Origin: an uncultured Aggregatibacter sp. | Lineage (GTDB): Bacteria > Pseudomonadota > Gammaproteobacteria > Enterobacterales > Pasteurellaceae | Assembly: GCF_901873365.1 (NCBI RefSeq) | Contig: NZ_CABFLM010000137.1 | Span: forward strand, 1-64,000 | Direction of reading: 5' to 3' | Length of the DNA: 64,000 bases | Shown here: positions 9,705 through 19,272 of the stretch, one piece after another | How the letters are laid out: the number at the start of each line of letters is the position of its first letter | How positions within the stretch are numbered: position 1 is the stretch's first letter | Notes under the pieces: generated by a model | What the model was told of the DNA's origin: nothing | The model's input: the letters and a program-made list of their open reading frames with translations, nothing else | Database searches by the model: none | Program-made: the position numbers and the translations under genes

Positions 9705-10643
9705 TCAATTTTTTGGTGTTTCTGTCGGCGTTTGTGCCGGCATCATTTGTTGATGTTTTTCCTGCTCTTGCGCATCTAGCGCATCACGCGCAGAACGAAT
9801 GCTGCGTTCAATAATGGAAACACGCTGATCGTCTTTTGGCAACAATTTTAACATCATCGCCCAAGTCACAATCGCCATTTTATAATCTTCCGTTTCAAAA
9901 TAACTGAACGCCAATAAACTTAACGCATCGATGTTCGTATGATCTTCACGAATCACTTCACGCAGTAAATTGTTTCCTTTTAATTTATCTGTCGGATCTT
10001 CAGAGAACATTAAAATACGTGCATAAGCCAGCTTATATAAATTATTTTTCGGATCTAATTTATTGGCACGTGCAAAACTATCTAAAGACATTTGCGGCTT
10101 ATCCAAATTCAAACCAATTTGTCCGAGTAGCCACCAGTTTTTTGCATTCGTCGGATCTTTTTGTAAATCCAAACGTAATGCTGTGGCAAACTGTTGCATT
10201 TCACTTTCACTTAATGGGTTCGTTTCTTCCGTTTTCATTCGTTCAAAAAAGTGCGGTAACTTTTCAACAGATTTCTCTAACATAATTTCTGTCTGCCAAG
10301 CTCCCACTGAGAAATAGGCGGAAACCGCAATAATACCCAAGGCTAAGACACCGGAAATAAACCACAATTTACCGTAACTTTTGCCCTCCTCTAGTTTATT
10401 AGAGGCGTGTTGCGGAATATCTTCTAATAAAGCTTGTTGCAATTCCACTTTAAGCTGTTCGGTATTTTCCAATAGCCCTTGTTTTTCATCACGTTCAATT
10501 TCTTTTAAACGTTCAAAATAAAAGGCTTTATTTAACGTATCGCGTTGTACTGATGGTTTTTGTATGCTTTTTTTCAAGAGTGGAAAGAAACAAACCAAGG
10601 CAGCGATCAGCGTTAGTGCAAGAATGCTTAACCATAACGTCAT
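9705..10643 (-). CDS. ccmI: CcmI-like TPR protein of cytochrome c maturation
   Basis: Apocytochrome chaperone of the System I pathway. Two membrane segments (about residues 3-20 and 92-110) flank a charged cytoplasmic loop with a coiled-coil character, and the periplasmic C-terminal part (about 130-295) has tetratricopeptide-like repeats (NWWLLGQIGLNLDKPQMSLD). This corresponds to the C-terminal half of the long E. coli CcmH. Its start overlaps the ccmH stop by four bases. The same kind of TPR region is fused to NrfF in the gene at 1286-2335. Confidence 0.86.
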   Translation of the reverse strand: MTLWLSILALTLIAALVCFFPLLKKSIQKPSVQRDTLNKAFYFERLKEIERDEKQGLLENTEQLKVELQQALLEDIPQHASNKLEEGKSYGKLWFISGVLALGIIAVSAYFSVGAWQTEIMLEKSVEKLPHFFERMKTEETNPLSESEMQQFATALRLDLQKDPTNAKNWWLLGQIGLNLDKPQMSLDSFARANKLDPKNNLYKLAYARILMFSEDPTDKLKGNNLLREVIREDHTNIDALSLLAFSYFETEDYKMAIVTWAMMLKLLPKDDQRVSIIERSIRSARDALDAQEQEKHQQMMPAQTPTETPKN

Positions 10644-11125
10644 TTGTTATTCTCCTTGTTTAATAGCTCATTTAAGCGCTGTTGCTCCTCTTCATTTAAA
10701 GCGGTTGTCGTGGCAGTCTCGCATTTTGTTGCCACGGAAAGCGTTTGTGACTGTTTACGACGAAAAACAAACAATACGCCAAACAAAATTAAGACAATCG
10801 GCGCCCCCCAAAGAACCACGGTTGCCGGCGTAAGTGGCGGATCATAAGTCACAAAATTACCGTAGCGATCCACCATGTACTTCACCACCTCTTCTCTGGA
10901 TTTGCCTTCTTGTAACAACTCAAAAACTTTACCACGCATATCAACTGCAATAGTCGCATTAGAATCGGCAATATTATTATTTTGACATTGTGGACAACGC
11001 AATTCTTGGGTTAAAGAATGATAGTCATCTTCTTGCTGTGACGAACTGAAATTCAGTGCATCGATGGCACCAAATGCCGTTACACTAAAGAAAAGTGCGG
11101 TAGAAAATAAAAGTGTTTTTCTCAT
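10640..11125 (-). CDS. ccmH: CcmH, thiol-redox subunit of the haem ligation complex
   Basis: Periplasmic membrane-anchored protein that presents reduced apocytochrome cysteines to CcmF. It has a signal peptide, the conserved [16 protein letters not shown] motif near residue 45, and one membrane helix near residues 100-120. The ATG at 11125 gives 161 residues; it overlaps the ccmG stop (ATGA) and is preceded by GGCGGAGGGAG. An upstream extension in frame lies within ccmG and is not used. Length and domain are those of a standalone CcmH without the TPR domain, which is supplied by ccmI. Confidence 0.92.
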   Translation of the reverse strand: MRKTLLFSTALFFSVTAFGAIDALNFSSSQQEDDYHSLTQELRCPQCQNNNIADSNATIAVDMRGKVFELLQEGKSREEVVKYMVDRYGNFVTYDPPLTPATVVLWGAPIVLILFGVLFVFRRKQSQTLSVATKCETATTTALNEEEQQRLNELLNKENNK

Positions 11126-11676
11126 CACTCCTTCCCTCCGCCTAATTTTTGATAAATCGGCAGTAACGTTTCCTGCCAAACTTTTTCATTCACATCACCG
11201 GCATAGCGATAATGAATCACGCCATTGCCATCGACAATGAAGGTTTCCGGTGCGCCGTACACACCGAGATCTAAGGCGAAAGATCCTTTTTCATCTTTCA
11301 ATACCACTTGATACGGATTGCCTAAATCATTGAGCCATTTTATTGCTTTCGCACTGCTGTCTTTATAATCGAGACCGATAATCGGCACCCCCTGTTTTGC
11401 GAGCTGATTCAAGTACTGATGCTCTGCATAACAGGTCGGACACCACGTTGCCCACACATTTAACAAAAGCGGTTTGCCTTGTTTGAACAGCGATTCGTCA
11501 TAGCTTTTATCTGCGGCAAATAAATCCTGCAAGGTTTTTGCCGGCACTGGTTTCCCGACTAACGCTGACTCTAAAGCTTTCGGATCATCCCCTTGTGCAT
11601 TGCGTTGCAGTTGCACCAAAAACGCCGCCACCAAAGCAAGAAAAATAATTAAAGGTAAATATAATTTCTTATTCAT
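11125..11676 (-). CDS. ccmG: CcmG/DsbE thioredoxin of cytochrome c maturation
   Basis: Membrane-tethered periplasmic thioredoxin that reduces CcmH or apocytochromes. One N-terminal anchor (about residues 5-22), active site WATWCPTC near residue 78, and the GVYGAPETFIVDGNGVIHYR region typical of the family. The ATG at 11676 is used (183 residues); a TTG two codons earlier is also in frame. It is more like canonical CcmG than the nrf paralogue at 2332-2862, which has WCGYC. Overlaps ccmH. Confidence 0.92.
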   Translation of the reverse strand: MNKKLYLPLIIFLALVAAFLVQLQRNAQGDDPKALESALVGKPVPAKTLQDLFAADKSYDESLFKQGKPLLLNVWATWCPTCYAEHQYLNQLAKQGVPIIGLDYKDSSAKAIKWLNDLGNPYQVVLKDEKGSFALDLGVYGAPETFIVDGNGVIHYRYAGDVNEKVWQETLLPIYQKLGGGKE

Positions 11677-11705
11677 TAACAATACTCTACTATTTCAATT
11701 CAGAT

Positions 11706-13664
11706 TTATTGCACATTGTCTTTAGCTAAAATCTGACTAAACCGATAGCGACGGTCGAACATACACAATACACCACCCAGCGCCATAAATAATCCGCCAA
11801 GCCAAATCCAGCGAATAAACGGTTTGTAATATAAACGTAGCGCCCAAGCATTATTGTCTAATTTTTCACCTAACGCAGCATATAAATCGCGACTAAAGCC
11901 CCAATCGATCGCCGCTTCGGTCATCGGCATTTTACTGACCGTATAAAGCCGTTTTTCCGCATAAAGTGTGGTTTCGTGTTTTCCATCACGGCTAATATCA
12001 ATTTGTGCTTTTCCGCCCACATAGTTTGGGCCATTGGCATCGCTGATCCCTTTAAAAGTGAAATCGTAACCGGCGATTTGTACCGTATCACCGACATTCA
12101 TACGAACATCACGTTCAATGCTGTAATTTTGGCTAAACGCAATCCCCCAAACCGTCATGGCGACACCCAAGTGTGCCAAAATCATGCCCCAGTGCGAACG
12201 AGATAACTTGGTAATACCACGCCAGAAAGTATCACGATACGTTGCCCGTTGATGCATTTCATAGAGACTTAACAGCACGATAATGACTGTCATCATAGTG
12301 CCGAGCACGGCGCTGACCGTAAGCTTATCTTGTAATAAATACGGCAAGGCAAACCCGGCAATAAGCATGATAATCACACTGGCAATCACCGGCGTACGAA
12401 TGGCGGAGAATTGGTCGCGGCGCCATTTCACCAAAGGCCCAATGCCGAGTAACAAGGCAAATGGCGTCATAATAATTAGGAACATTTGATCAAAGAACGG
12501 CGCACCAATAGAAATTGACCCTAAGCCTAATTGTTTGTGTACAAGTGGCAACAAAGTGCCCAACAACACGACACAAAGTGCGGTCATTAATAAAATATTA
12601 TTTAACAACAACAAGCTTTCACGGGAGTAACGCTCTGCATTGTCACGTGAACGAATTTGACTTCCTTTGTAAGCATACAAGGTCAGTGAGCCACCAATCA
12701 CCACGATTAAATAGGCCAACACATATAACCCACGCGTCGGATCAGAGGCAAAGGCGTGAACAGAGACCAAAATGCCGGAACGCACCAAGAACGTGCCAAG
12801 CAAACATAAAGAGAAGGCTAAAATCGCCAGCAATACCGTCCATGCTTTAAAGGATCCGCGCTTTTCCGTAACCGCCAAAGAATGCAAGAGTGCTGTACCC
12901 GCTAACCACGGCATGAAAGAGGCATTTTCTACCGGGTCCCAGAACCACCAGCCGCCCCAGCCTAATTCGTAATACGCCCACCAAGAACCAAGCACAATAC
13001 CAAGTGTCAAGAATACCCAAGCTGCCATCGTCCAAGGACGAGACCACCGTGCCCATGCCGTATCTAATTTACCGGTCATTAAAGAGGCAATGGAGAAAGC
13101 AAATGCCACGGAAAACCCAACATAGCCCATGTATAATAATGGTGGGTGGAAAATTAAACCGATATCTTGTAATAATGGATTTAACTCTTTGCCGTCCACC
13201 GGAAAGTCAGGGAATGTGCGGGTAAACGGATTGGAGGTAAACAACACAAAAAGCAGGAAGCCAATACTGATAATCCCCATGATGCCCAGTACACGGGCAA
13301 CTGCCTCTTGTGGTAAACGTTTACTAAACAAGGCAACCGCGGCACTCCACAAAGATAACAACCAAATCCACAACAGCAAGGAACCTTCATGCGATCCCCA
13401 TACCGCGGATAAACGGTAATAAATCGGCAATGTCGTATTCGAGTTGTTAACGACATATTGCACGCTGAAATCATTGATGGCGAACACATAAAATAGCGCG
13501 CCAAAAGACACGCTTAAGATGAGAAATAAACCGTACGTCATCGGACGAGCCAATGCCATAAACTGCACATTGCCTTTTTCAGCGCCCCATAACGGAAAAA
13601 TCGCTAACAACACCGCGATGGCTAAACTCAACGCAAGCGCATAATTTCCTAATTCTGCAATCAT
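11706..13664 (-). CDS. ccmF: CcmF, cytochrome c haem lyase
   Basis: Large integral membrane protein (652 residues, about 15 hydrophobic segments) that transfers haem from CcmE to apocytochromes. The WWD motif ([17 protein letters not shown]) is near residue 235, with WGSHEGSLLLW near 90 and conserved histidines in flanking loops. Its C-terminal periplasmic domain carries the GPNY.. region. Paralogous to NrfE (2855-4765). Its ATG shares a base with the ccmE stop region, indicating coupling. Confidence 0.95.
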   Translation of the reverse strand: MIAELGNYALALSLAIAVLLAIFPLWGAEKGNVQFMALARPMTYGLFLILSVSFGALFYVFAINDFSVQYVVNNSNTTLPIYYRLSAVWGSHEGSLLLWIWLLSLWSAAVALFSKRLPQEAVARVLGIMGIISIGFLLFVLFTSNPFTRTFPDFPVDGKELNPLLQDIGLIFHPPLLYMGYVGFSVAFAFSIASLMTGKLDTAWARWSRPWTMAAWVFLTLGIVLGSWWAYYELGWGGWWFWDPVENASFMPWLAGTALLHSLAVTEKRGSFKAWTVLLAILAFSLCLLGTFLVRSGILVSVHAFASDPTRGLYVLAYLIVVIGGSLTLYAYKGSQIRSRDNAERYSRESLLLLNNILLMTALCVVLLGTLLPLVHKQLGLGSISIGAPFFDQMFLIIMTPFALLLGIGPLVKWRRDQFSAIRTPVIASVIIMLIAGFALPYLLQDKLTVSAVLGTMMTVIIVLLSLYEMHQRATYRDTFWRGITKLSRSHWGMILAHLGVAMTVWGIAFSQNYSIERDVRMNVGDTVQIAGYDFTFKGISDANGPNYVGGKAQIDISRDGKHETTLYAEKRLYTVSKMPMTEAAIDWGFSRDLYAALGEKLDNNAWALRLYYKPFIRWIWLGGLFMALGGVLCMFDRRYRFSQILAKDNVQ

Positions 13665-14182
13665 TACCGACCTTCTTGTCCTTTCGCTTGACGATCACGT
13701 TCACTCTCGCCTTTCAGATCAGAAATCCCCATGGGTTTATGGACTTTTTGCATTTGTTTTTCTAAATCCGGCGGCACATAGTTTTCATCATGTTTCGCTA
13801 ATACTTCGCTGGCAACCAATAAGGTTGGTTCTTTTAAGATACCTTGCGCCACAATGCCCTGCCCTTCACGGAATAAATCGGGAAGAATTCCTTCGTATTC
13901 AACACTGATAGATGGGCCAATATCATTTAAATCAAACCGCACTTTTAAACTTTTCGGATCACGTTCTACCGTACCGGCCACCACCATGCCACCGACACGA
14001 ATACGCTGCCCTACTTCCGGTTTTAAATCGGCATCATCATTTTTACCGTAAATTACTTCTGACGGTGTATAGAATAGGTCGATATTTTGGCGCAAGGCAT
14101 ATAACACTAATGTTGTTGCAACCGCCACACCTGCTAACACTAAAATCAGAATAGACAAGCGGGATTTACGTCTTGGATTCAT
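13664..14182 (-). CDS. ccmE: CcmE, periplasmic haem chaperone
   Basis: Membrane-anchored haem chaperone of System I, 172 residues. A basic start (MNPRRKSR) precedes one membrane helix at about 10-28, then an OB-fold domain. The haem-binding segment HDENYVPP is present, with the histidine near residue 129 that binds haem covalently and the tyrosine four residues on. The C-terminus is a hydrophilic tail. Overlaps ccmD by four bases. Confidence 0.95.
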   Translation of the reverse strand: MNPRRKSRLSILILVLAGVAVATTLVLYALRQNIDLFYTPSEVIYGKNDDADLKPEVGQRIRVGGMVVAGTVERDPKSLKVRFDLNDIGPSISVEYEGILPDLFREGQGIVAQGILKEPTLLVASEVLAKHDENYVPPDLEKQMQKVHKPMGISDLKGESERDRQAKGQEGR

Positions 14183-14385
14183 AACGTTTCTCCTTTTTGC
14201 TGCATTTTTTGTAAGCGTGCTTCACGTTGTTGTTCATATTTAACGGATTTTAACACCGCACTTTTCCCCATTAGGCTTTGAATCACTAATGCCATAATCA
14301 GCAACACACTCAATCCATAAGACAGCCACACATAAAATCCGTAGCCGCCCATGTTAAGTAAATCACTCCAACTTTGAAAGAACAT
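14179..14385 (-). CDS. ccmD: CcmD, small membrane protein of haem export
   Basis: 68 residues with one membrane helix (about 18-38) and a basic cytoplasmic tail, as in the CcmD family. It helps CcmABC release holo-CcmE. Sits between ccmC and ccmE in the canonical order. Contains the usual [12 protein letters not shown] start of the helix. Confidence 0.9.
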   Translation of the reverse strand: MFFQSWSDLLNMGGYGFYVWLSYGLSVLLIMALVIQSLMGKSAVLKSVKYEQQREARLQKMQQKGETL

Positions 14386-14403
14386 ACTCTCCCCCCCAAT
14401 AAA

Positions 14404-15141
14404 TTAACTCTTTTCTGCCAATGCCTTAACCCAAGGACGTTTGCTATCCTCTTTTAACAGCTCCGTACGATAACGCACTAAAGTTAGCCAAATAGATAAC
14501 GTTAGAAAACCAAAGATACATAAAATCAGCGGAATCAACATCGGTGTCGCAATAGACGGACGTTCCAATTTCGTAATACTTGCGCCTTGATGCAGGGTAT
14601 TCCACCATTCCACCGAGAAATGGATAATTGGCAAATTCACGACACCCACGACACATAACACGCTCGCTGCTTTTGCCCCCACATTACGATCTTGAAAAGC
14701 AGAATAAATCGCTAATACGCCTAAGTATAAGAAAAATAAAATCAATTCGGCAGTTAAGCGCGCATCCCAGACCCACCAAGTTCCCCACATGGGTTTTCCC
14801 CAGATTGCACCGGTAATCAAGGCTAAAAGGGTAAATAATGCGCCAATCGGTGCCATCGCAATCATGGCTAACTGCGCTTGTTTAATCTGCCATACTAATG
14901 CCACTAATGCCGCCACCGCCATAGAGCCATAAACACCCATAGACCAAATGGCCATCGGTACATGCACGTACATAATGCGGAAGCTATTGCCTTGTTGATA
15001 ATCCGCCGGCGCAAATGCAATCCCCCAAACAATGCCAACCGTTAATAAAAGTGCGGTTAAAATCGCAAAGAAAGGGCTAAATTTGCCACATAAATGATAT
15101 TGTGTTTCCGGTTTTGCATAAGGATGTAACCATTTCCACAT
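14404..15141 (-). CDS. ccmC: CcmC, haem-delivery membrane protein
   Basis: Six-helix membrane protein that loads haem onto CcmE. The tryptophan-rich WWD motif (WGTWWVWDARLT) lies near residue 120, and conserved histidines flank it in periplasmic loops (MYVHVPMAIWSMG near 58; FSVEWWNTLHQG near 180). 245 residues is typical. It is 18 bases from ccmD and 10 from ccmB in the operon. Confidence 0.95.
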   Translation of the reverse strand: MWKWLHPYAKPETQYHLCGKFSPFFAILTALLLTVGIVWGIAFAPADYQQGNSFRIMYVHVPMAIWSMGVYGSMAVAALVALVWQIKQAQLAMIAMAPIGALFTLLALITGAIWGKPMWGTWWVWDARLTAELILFFLYLGVLAIYSAFQDRNVGAKAASVLCVVGVVNLPIIHFSVEWWNTLHQGASITKLERPSIATPMLIPLILCIFGFLTLSIWLTLVRYRTELLKEDSKRPWVKALAEKS

Positions 15142-15151
15142 AAATAATCCC

Positions 15152-15817
15152 CTATTGATCCAAACTGATGCGTAATGCCGCAGCGATAGCGAATGGCGAT
15201 AATGTCATCACGCCGGCTAAAATGGCACCTAAAATAGCTAATTGTCCGTTATAAGGCAGGCTCAATCCTGCGGCATCCAACACGGAAGCAGAAAAAATAA
15301 GCACAGGAATAAATAGCGGTACAACCAACAAACTGAGTAACACACCGCCTTTACGCAAACCGACTGTTAACGCGACACCAATAGCACCAAGACAACTCAA
15401 TACCGGTGTGCCTAATAATAATGTCAGCACCAACGCCCACCAAATTGGTATTTCCAATGACAACAATAATGCGGCGATAGGTGACAACAAAATCAGCGGC
15501 AACCCTGTCAATAACCAATGTGCCAAGACTTTAGCAAGTGCGGTTAAAACCAAAGGTTGCGAGGTGAGCATTAACTGCTCTAAAGAACCGTCGATATAAT
15601 CGTCACGAAAGAGGCGTTCAAAGGACAACAAAGCGGATAACAACGCCGCCACCCATGCCACGCCCGGTGCGATGCGTGACAATAATTCCGGATCAGGTCC
15701 GATCACCAAAGGGAACAACGTAATTACAATCAGGAAAAACCACAACGGATTAAGAATCTCCGCCTGTTTGCGCATGGCAATTTGTAATTCGCGTTTAATA
15801 ATATGCCAAAAGATCAT
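15152..15817 (-). CDS. ccmB: CcmB, ABC-type haem exporter permease
   Basis: Membrane partner of the CcmA ATPase, 221 residues with six hydrophobic helices. It works with CcmA, CcmC and CcmD in releasing haem-loaded CcmE rather than simply exporting haem. Sequence includes the family's FERLFRDDYIDGSLEQL cytoplasmic loop near residue 70. Four bases downstream of ccmA. Confidence 0.94.
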   Translation of the reverse strand: MIFWHIIKRELQIAMRKQAEILNPLWFFLIVITLFPLVIGPDPELLSRIAPGVAWVAALLSALLSFERLFRDDYIDGSLEQLMLTSQPLVLTALAKVLAHWLLTGLPLILLSPIAALLLSLEIPIWWALVLTLLLGTPVLSCLGAIGVALTVGLRKGGVLLSLLVVPLFIPVLIFSASVLDAAGLSLPYNGQLAILGAILAGVMTLSPFAIAAALRISLDQ

Positions 15818-15821
15818 GCCG

Positions 15822-16457
15822 TTACTCTGTACACTTAAACTGTTCTAAATTGATTTTTTTCAAATGCGCACTCGGCACTTCCTGATGACTGGTTAAGATC
15901 ACGATACCGCCATTTTGTGCGTGTTGTTCAAAAAGTGCGGTCAACACCGCCACGCCTTTTTTATCGATCGCATTAAATGGCTCATCTAAAATCCATAACG
16001 GTGCTTCTGATAACCACAAACGCGCCAATGCAATGCGTTTTTGCTGCCCGGCTGAAAGCTGTGCCGCGGGAATGTCTTCACGTCCCAGTAGTCCCACTGT
16101 TTGCAACACATCCCACAATATTTCATCACCTTGGCGACAAGAGGTAATTTGTTGATAAAAACGCAAATTCTCCCACGCATTCAATTCCGGTTTAATGCCA
16201 CTCTGATGTCCTAAATACAACAAATCAGAATGAAAAGCTTCGCGCTGTTTAGCAATTGCGTCAGAATTCCACCGCACTTCGCCTTCTAGAGGAGAGGCAA
16301 GCCCGGCAATAATGCGTAACAAACTGGTTTTCCCAATACCGTTGTGCCCTTCAATTTGCACAAAATCACCTGCCTGAATGTGTAAATTCACGCGATGAAA
16401 AAGGACTTTATCTCCCCGTTGGCAAGCGAGATTCTCAAGAATTAATTGATTGACCAT
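15822..16457 (-). CDS. ccmA: CcmA, ATP-binding subunit of the haem exporter
   Basis: ABC ATPase of the cytochrome c maturation system. Walker [10 protein letters not shown] is near residue 37, the ABC signature LSAGQQKR near 132, and Walker [12 protein letters not shown] near 155. I use the ATG at 16457, giving 211 residues, which matches the family; a longer frame starts at 16493 but adds a basic 12-residue leader unlike CcmA, and neither start has a strong ribosome site. First gene of the nine-gene ccm operon. Its promoter should lie in the 190 bases before it. Confidence 0.93.
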   Translation of the reverse strand: MVNQLILENLACQRGDKVLFHRVNLHIQAGDFVQIEGHNGIGKTSLLRIIAGLASPLEGEVRWNSDAIAKQREAFHSDLLYLGHQSGIKPELNAWENLRFYQQITSCRQGDEILWDVLQTVGLLGREDIPAAQLSAGQQKRIALARLWLSEAPLWILDEPFNAIDKKGVAVLTALFEQHAQNGGIVILTSHQEVPSAHLKKINLEQFKCTE

Positions 16458-16649
16458 AACAGATTGTTTCACAGACTTATTTTTGCGGGGCATTCTATCA
16501 TAAGGAAATAAAATCGCAGGTTAAATAACATAACCATTTAGAGGTAGTTTAACCACTTTTTGACTTAGAACAAATTTCGTGCTTTGTTACAAATACGAAT
16601 ACCTCTCATAATGTGCGAAACCCTTGATATAACTGAGTTAATTCGTGGG

Positions 16650-17846
16650 TTATTCCCGATGTTTAACCGTTAACGTAACGTAGCAAACGACCGCAATCAC
16701 AGAACAAAGCACCATGGCGAATAACATTGGCGCCGCCGAATTGGTCGGCAATAAAGACACCAAAGATCCCATGCAAGCGCCAATACCAAACCGTACGCTC
16801 CCGACCATAGAATTCGCCGATCCTGCCGAATTGGGGAATTTTTCTAAAATAGAGGCCATCGCATTAGAGGAAATCAATGGGTTTTGTCCCACAAACACTG
16901 CTACGCCCAGCGCCATTGACCAAAAACCTAAATCTAATAACGCCACAAGCAACAACCAGATGCCCGCCAAACCTTGTATCCCAAGCCCCAAACGGAACAT
17001 GGTCTCTGCCCCCCATTTAGCCACTAAACGCCCATTTAAGAATGAACTAAAGGTCATCACGCCAATGTTCAACATAAAGAAATAGCCGAAATTTTCAGGC
17101 TTGATGCCGTAAATCCCGATATACACAATCGATCCTGCCGTTAAAAACGCAAATAAGCCGGCAAAGGCAAAGGACGTTGAGAACATATAACCTAACACCG
17201 GTTTTTGTTTCCATAACGCCATAAAATTACGGGCAATAATATTCAAGCGTAACGGAATCCGATTTTCTTTATGATGCGTTTCCGGCACCACAAAAAAGAC
17301 CAGCAAAATACTCAATAGTCCCATGAAAGCAGTCACATAAAAAATGGCGTGCCAATGGAAAAAATAGACAATATAACCGCCGACAACCGGTGCGATCAAC
17401 GGCGCAATCATAAACACCAGCGTAATTGTCGACATCATTTTGGAAAGTGCATTCTTGTCAAACAAATCACGCAACAATGCGCCCACCAATACCACCGGCG
17501 CCGCACCAAAAAAGCCCTGAACAAAACGAAGTGCGGTGAAATTTCCGATAGAATGGATTTGCGTTAAAATCAATGCCGCTATCGCAGAAACCGTTACCCC
17601 TAACAAAATAATTGGCTTGCGTCCGAAACTGTCACCAAACGGCCCCCAGAATAATTGCCCCAGCGCCAAACCATACGCAAAGGCGGTTAGCGTATGTTGC
17701 ACCTGATCGTTTGTGACCTGTAAATCCTGCGCAATATTCAAAAACGCCGGCAGGTACATATCCACACCCAATGGCGGCAACATGGACAAAATACCCAACG
17801 CCACCACAAAAATAAAATTCGTTTTGACTGTTTTATTTGAACTCAA
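16650..17846 (-). CDS. bcr: Bcr/CflA-family multidrug efflux MFS transporter
   Basis: Proton-driven exporter of the major facilitator superfamily, DHA1 group, 398 residues with 12 predicted helices. The motif GPFGDSFGRKP (motif A) lies near residue 68, and the DMYLPAF start of helix 1 is characteristic of Bcr/CflA. The start is a TTG at 17846 with GGAG nine bases upstream. It begins one base after the rsuA stop, so the two are probably cotranscribed, an arrangement known in related genomes. Substrates cannot be read from sequence. Confidence 0.85.
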   Translation of the reverse strand: MSSNKTVKTNFIFVVALGILSMLPPLGVDMYLPAFLNIAQDLQVTNDQVQHTLTAFAYGLALGQLFWGPFGDSFGRKPIILLGVTVSAIAALILTQIHSIGNFTALRFVQGFFGAAPVVLVGALLRDLFDKNALSKMMSTITLVFMIAPLIAPVVGGYIVYFFHWHAIFYVTAFMGLLSILLVFFVVPETHHKENRIPLRLNIIARNFMALWKQKPVLGYMFSTSFAFAGLFAFLTAGSIVYIGIYGIKPENFGYFFMLNIGVMTFSSFLNGRLVAKWGAETMFRLGLGIQGLAGIWLLLVALLDLGFWSMALGVAVFVGQNPLISSNAMASILEKFPNSAGSANSMVGSVRFGIGACMGSLVSLLPTNSAAPMLFAMVLCSVIAVVCYVTLTVKHRE

Positions 17847-17847
17847 A

Positions 17848-18552
17848 CTAGGATTCTCCAGCTAAGTATGCGATTTCTTCCTCTGTTAGAGGACGAAATT
17901 CGCCTTCTGCCAAATGTTCATCTAACACCACATCACCGATCTTCCAACGATGTAATGCGACAACTTTATTACCCAGCGCGGCAAACATCCGTTTAACTTG
18001 ATGATAACGCCCTTCGCTCAGGGTTAAATTCACGTTGTAATCATCTAAGATTTCAAGTTTAGCCGGCTTCGTCAGGGCTTTTTCCCCACGCAATAAAATG
18101 CCATCAGCACAAGCCTGCACATAATTCGCTTCAACAGGATCGGCCAAGGTGACCAAATACGTCTTCTCGCAATGAAATTTGGGTGAAGTAATTCGGTGCG
18201 ACCACTGACCGTCATCTGTCAACATCACCAAACCTGTGGTATCCACATCCAACCGCCCGGCACTGTGCAAACGGGCAGATAAAGGATAATCAAAAAATTG
18301 ATAAATCGTCGGATGATCGCCATCTTCATGGGAGCAAATGTAACCTTGCGGTTTGTGCAACATAATGTATTGCCCATTTTCTACCCAAGTTAAGCGCTCA
18401 CCATCATAACAAACTTCATCATCAGGGCTCACTTTCACCGCCCCGCTCTTTTCAATTTTACCGTTAACGGTGACTGCACTTTGGCGTAATACTTTTGCTG
18501 CCTGTGAACGGGTTAAACCGGTTATTTCCGCTAAAAATTTATCTAAACGCAT
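17848..18552 (-). CDS. rsuA: 16S rRNA pseudouridine(516) synthase RsuA
   Basis: Modifies U516 of 16S rRNA. An N-terminal S4-type RNA-binding domain (MRLDKFLAEITGLTRSQA, residues 1-60) is followed by the catalytic domain with GRLDVDTTGLVMLTDDG near residue 98, where the aspartate is the nucleophile. The KRMF..LGNKVVALHR region matches the RsuA subfamily. 234 residues is the usual length. Cotranscribed with the bcr-like gene. Confidence 0.93.
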   Translation of the reverse strand: MRLDKFLAEITGLTRSQAAKVLRQSAVTVNGKIEKSGAVKVSPDDEVCYDGERLTWVENGQYIMLHKPQGYICSHEDGDHPTIYQFFDYPLSARLHSAGRLDVDTTGLVMLTDDGQWSHRITSPKFHCEKTYLVTLADPVEANYVQACADGILLRGEKALTKPAKLEILDDYNVNLTLSEGRYHQVKRMFAALGNKVVALHRWKIGDVVLDEHLAEGEFRPLTEEEIAYLAGES

Positions 18553-18624
18553 AAAAATTCCTTGTTTATTTTCACCGCTATTATAGCTTCAATTTCATTT
18601 CAGTGCCTGAGAAAACAAAATAAA

Positions 18625-18661
18625 AAAGACTAAGCACAATGCAGTACAGTGCTTAGTCTTT
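18625..18661 (-). terminator. Rho-independent terminator
   Basis: A 13-bp stem (AAAGACTAAGCAC / GTGCTTAGTCTTT) with an 11-base loop is followed on the minus strand by a T-run. It lies 66 bases after the stop of the AhpD-like gene and can also work on the other strand, although no plus-strand gene ends here. Confidence 0.85.
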
Positions 18662-18726
18662 AAATAAAAATAAACCGAAGATTAACGGCAAATCATCCGA
18701 TTGCCTTCACATTAACAGGGAGAAAA

Positions 18727-19272
18727 TTACGCAAAGGCTTGTAATTCCGGATTAATTGGCGTATCCGCAAGGTTATTCACATAGTTACACAATGTTGCCA
18801 GACTTACCCCTAACACGACATCAATGGCATTTTCTTGGGTATAACCTGCCGCATAAAATGCTTGTTGTTGCGCGGCTGTGAGTTTTGCTTTTTGTAAAAT
18901 CACCGCCAAGGTAAAGCGCGCCAGTGCATCAAGCTTATCGTCTTGTTCAATGCGTGCTGTGGCGCGAATTTGATTCACCAGTGTTTCTTCAAGTTTTAAT
19001 ACTTTCAGTGCAATTTTAGTATGTCCGGCGACGCAAAAACCACAACCATTCACCACCGCCGCCGTAATTTGAACCACTTCACGTTCTGCGGCCGTTAGAC
19101 TATTGCGACCATTAATCGCGCCCACTGTGCGATAGGTTTCCAATGCCGTCGGCGCATTGGCTAACACGCCAATTAAATTCGGAATGAAGCCATTGGCATT
19201 TTGTACGGCTTTTAATGCGTCTTTCGCGGCTTCCGGCGCGCTTTCAATCGTATGAATAGGAAATACTGACAT
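18727..19272 (-). CDS. Carboxymuconolactone decarboxylase / AhpD-like protein
   Basis: 181-residue protein of the CMD/AhpD superfamily. The redox motif CGFCVAGHT near residue 82 is that of peroxidase-type AhpD proteins (CxxC plus histidine three residues on), so an alkylhydroperoxidase or general thiol redox role is likely; the decarboxylase name is only the family label. The ATG at 19272 is well placed behind TAAGGAG; a longer frame to 19335 is not used. Monocistronic, with a strong terminator. Confidence 0.82.
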   Translation of the reverse strand: MSVFPIHTIESAPEAAKDALKAVQNANGFIPNLIGVLANAPTALETYRTVGAINGRNSLTAAEREVVQITAAVVNGCGFCVAGHTKIALKVLKLEETLVNQIRATARIEQDDKLDALARFTLAVILQKAKLTAAQQQAFYAAGYTQENAIDVVLGVSLATLCNYVNNLADTPINPELQAFA

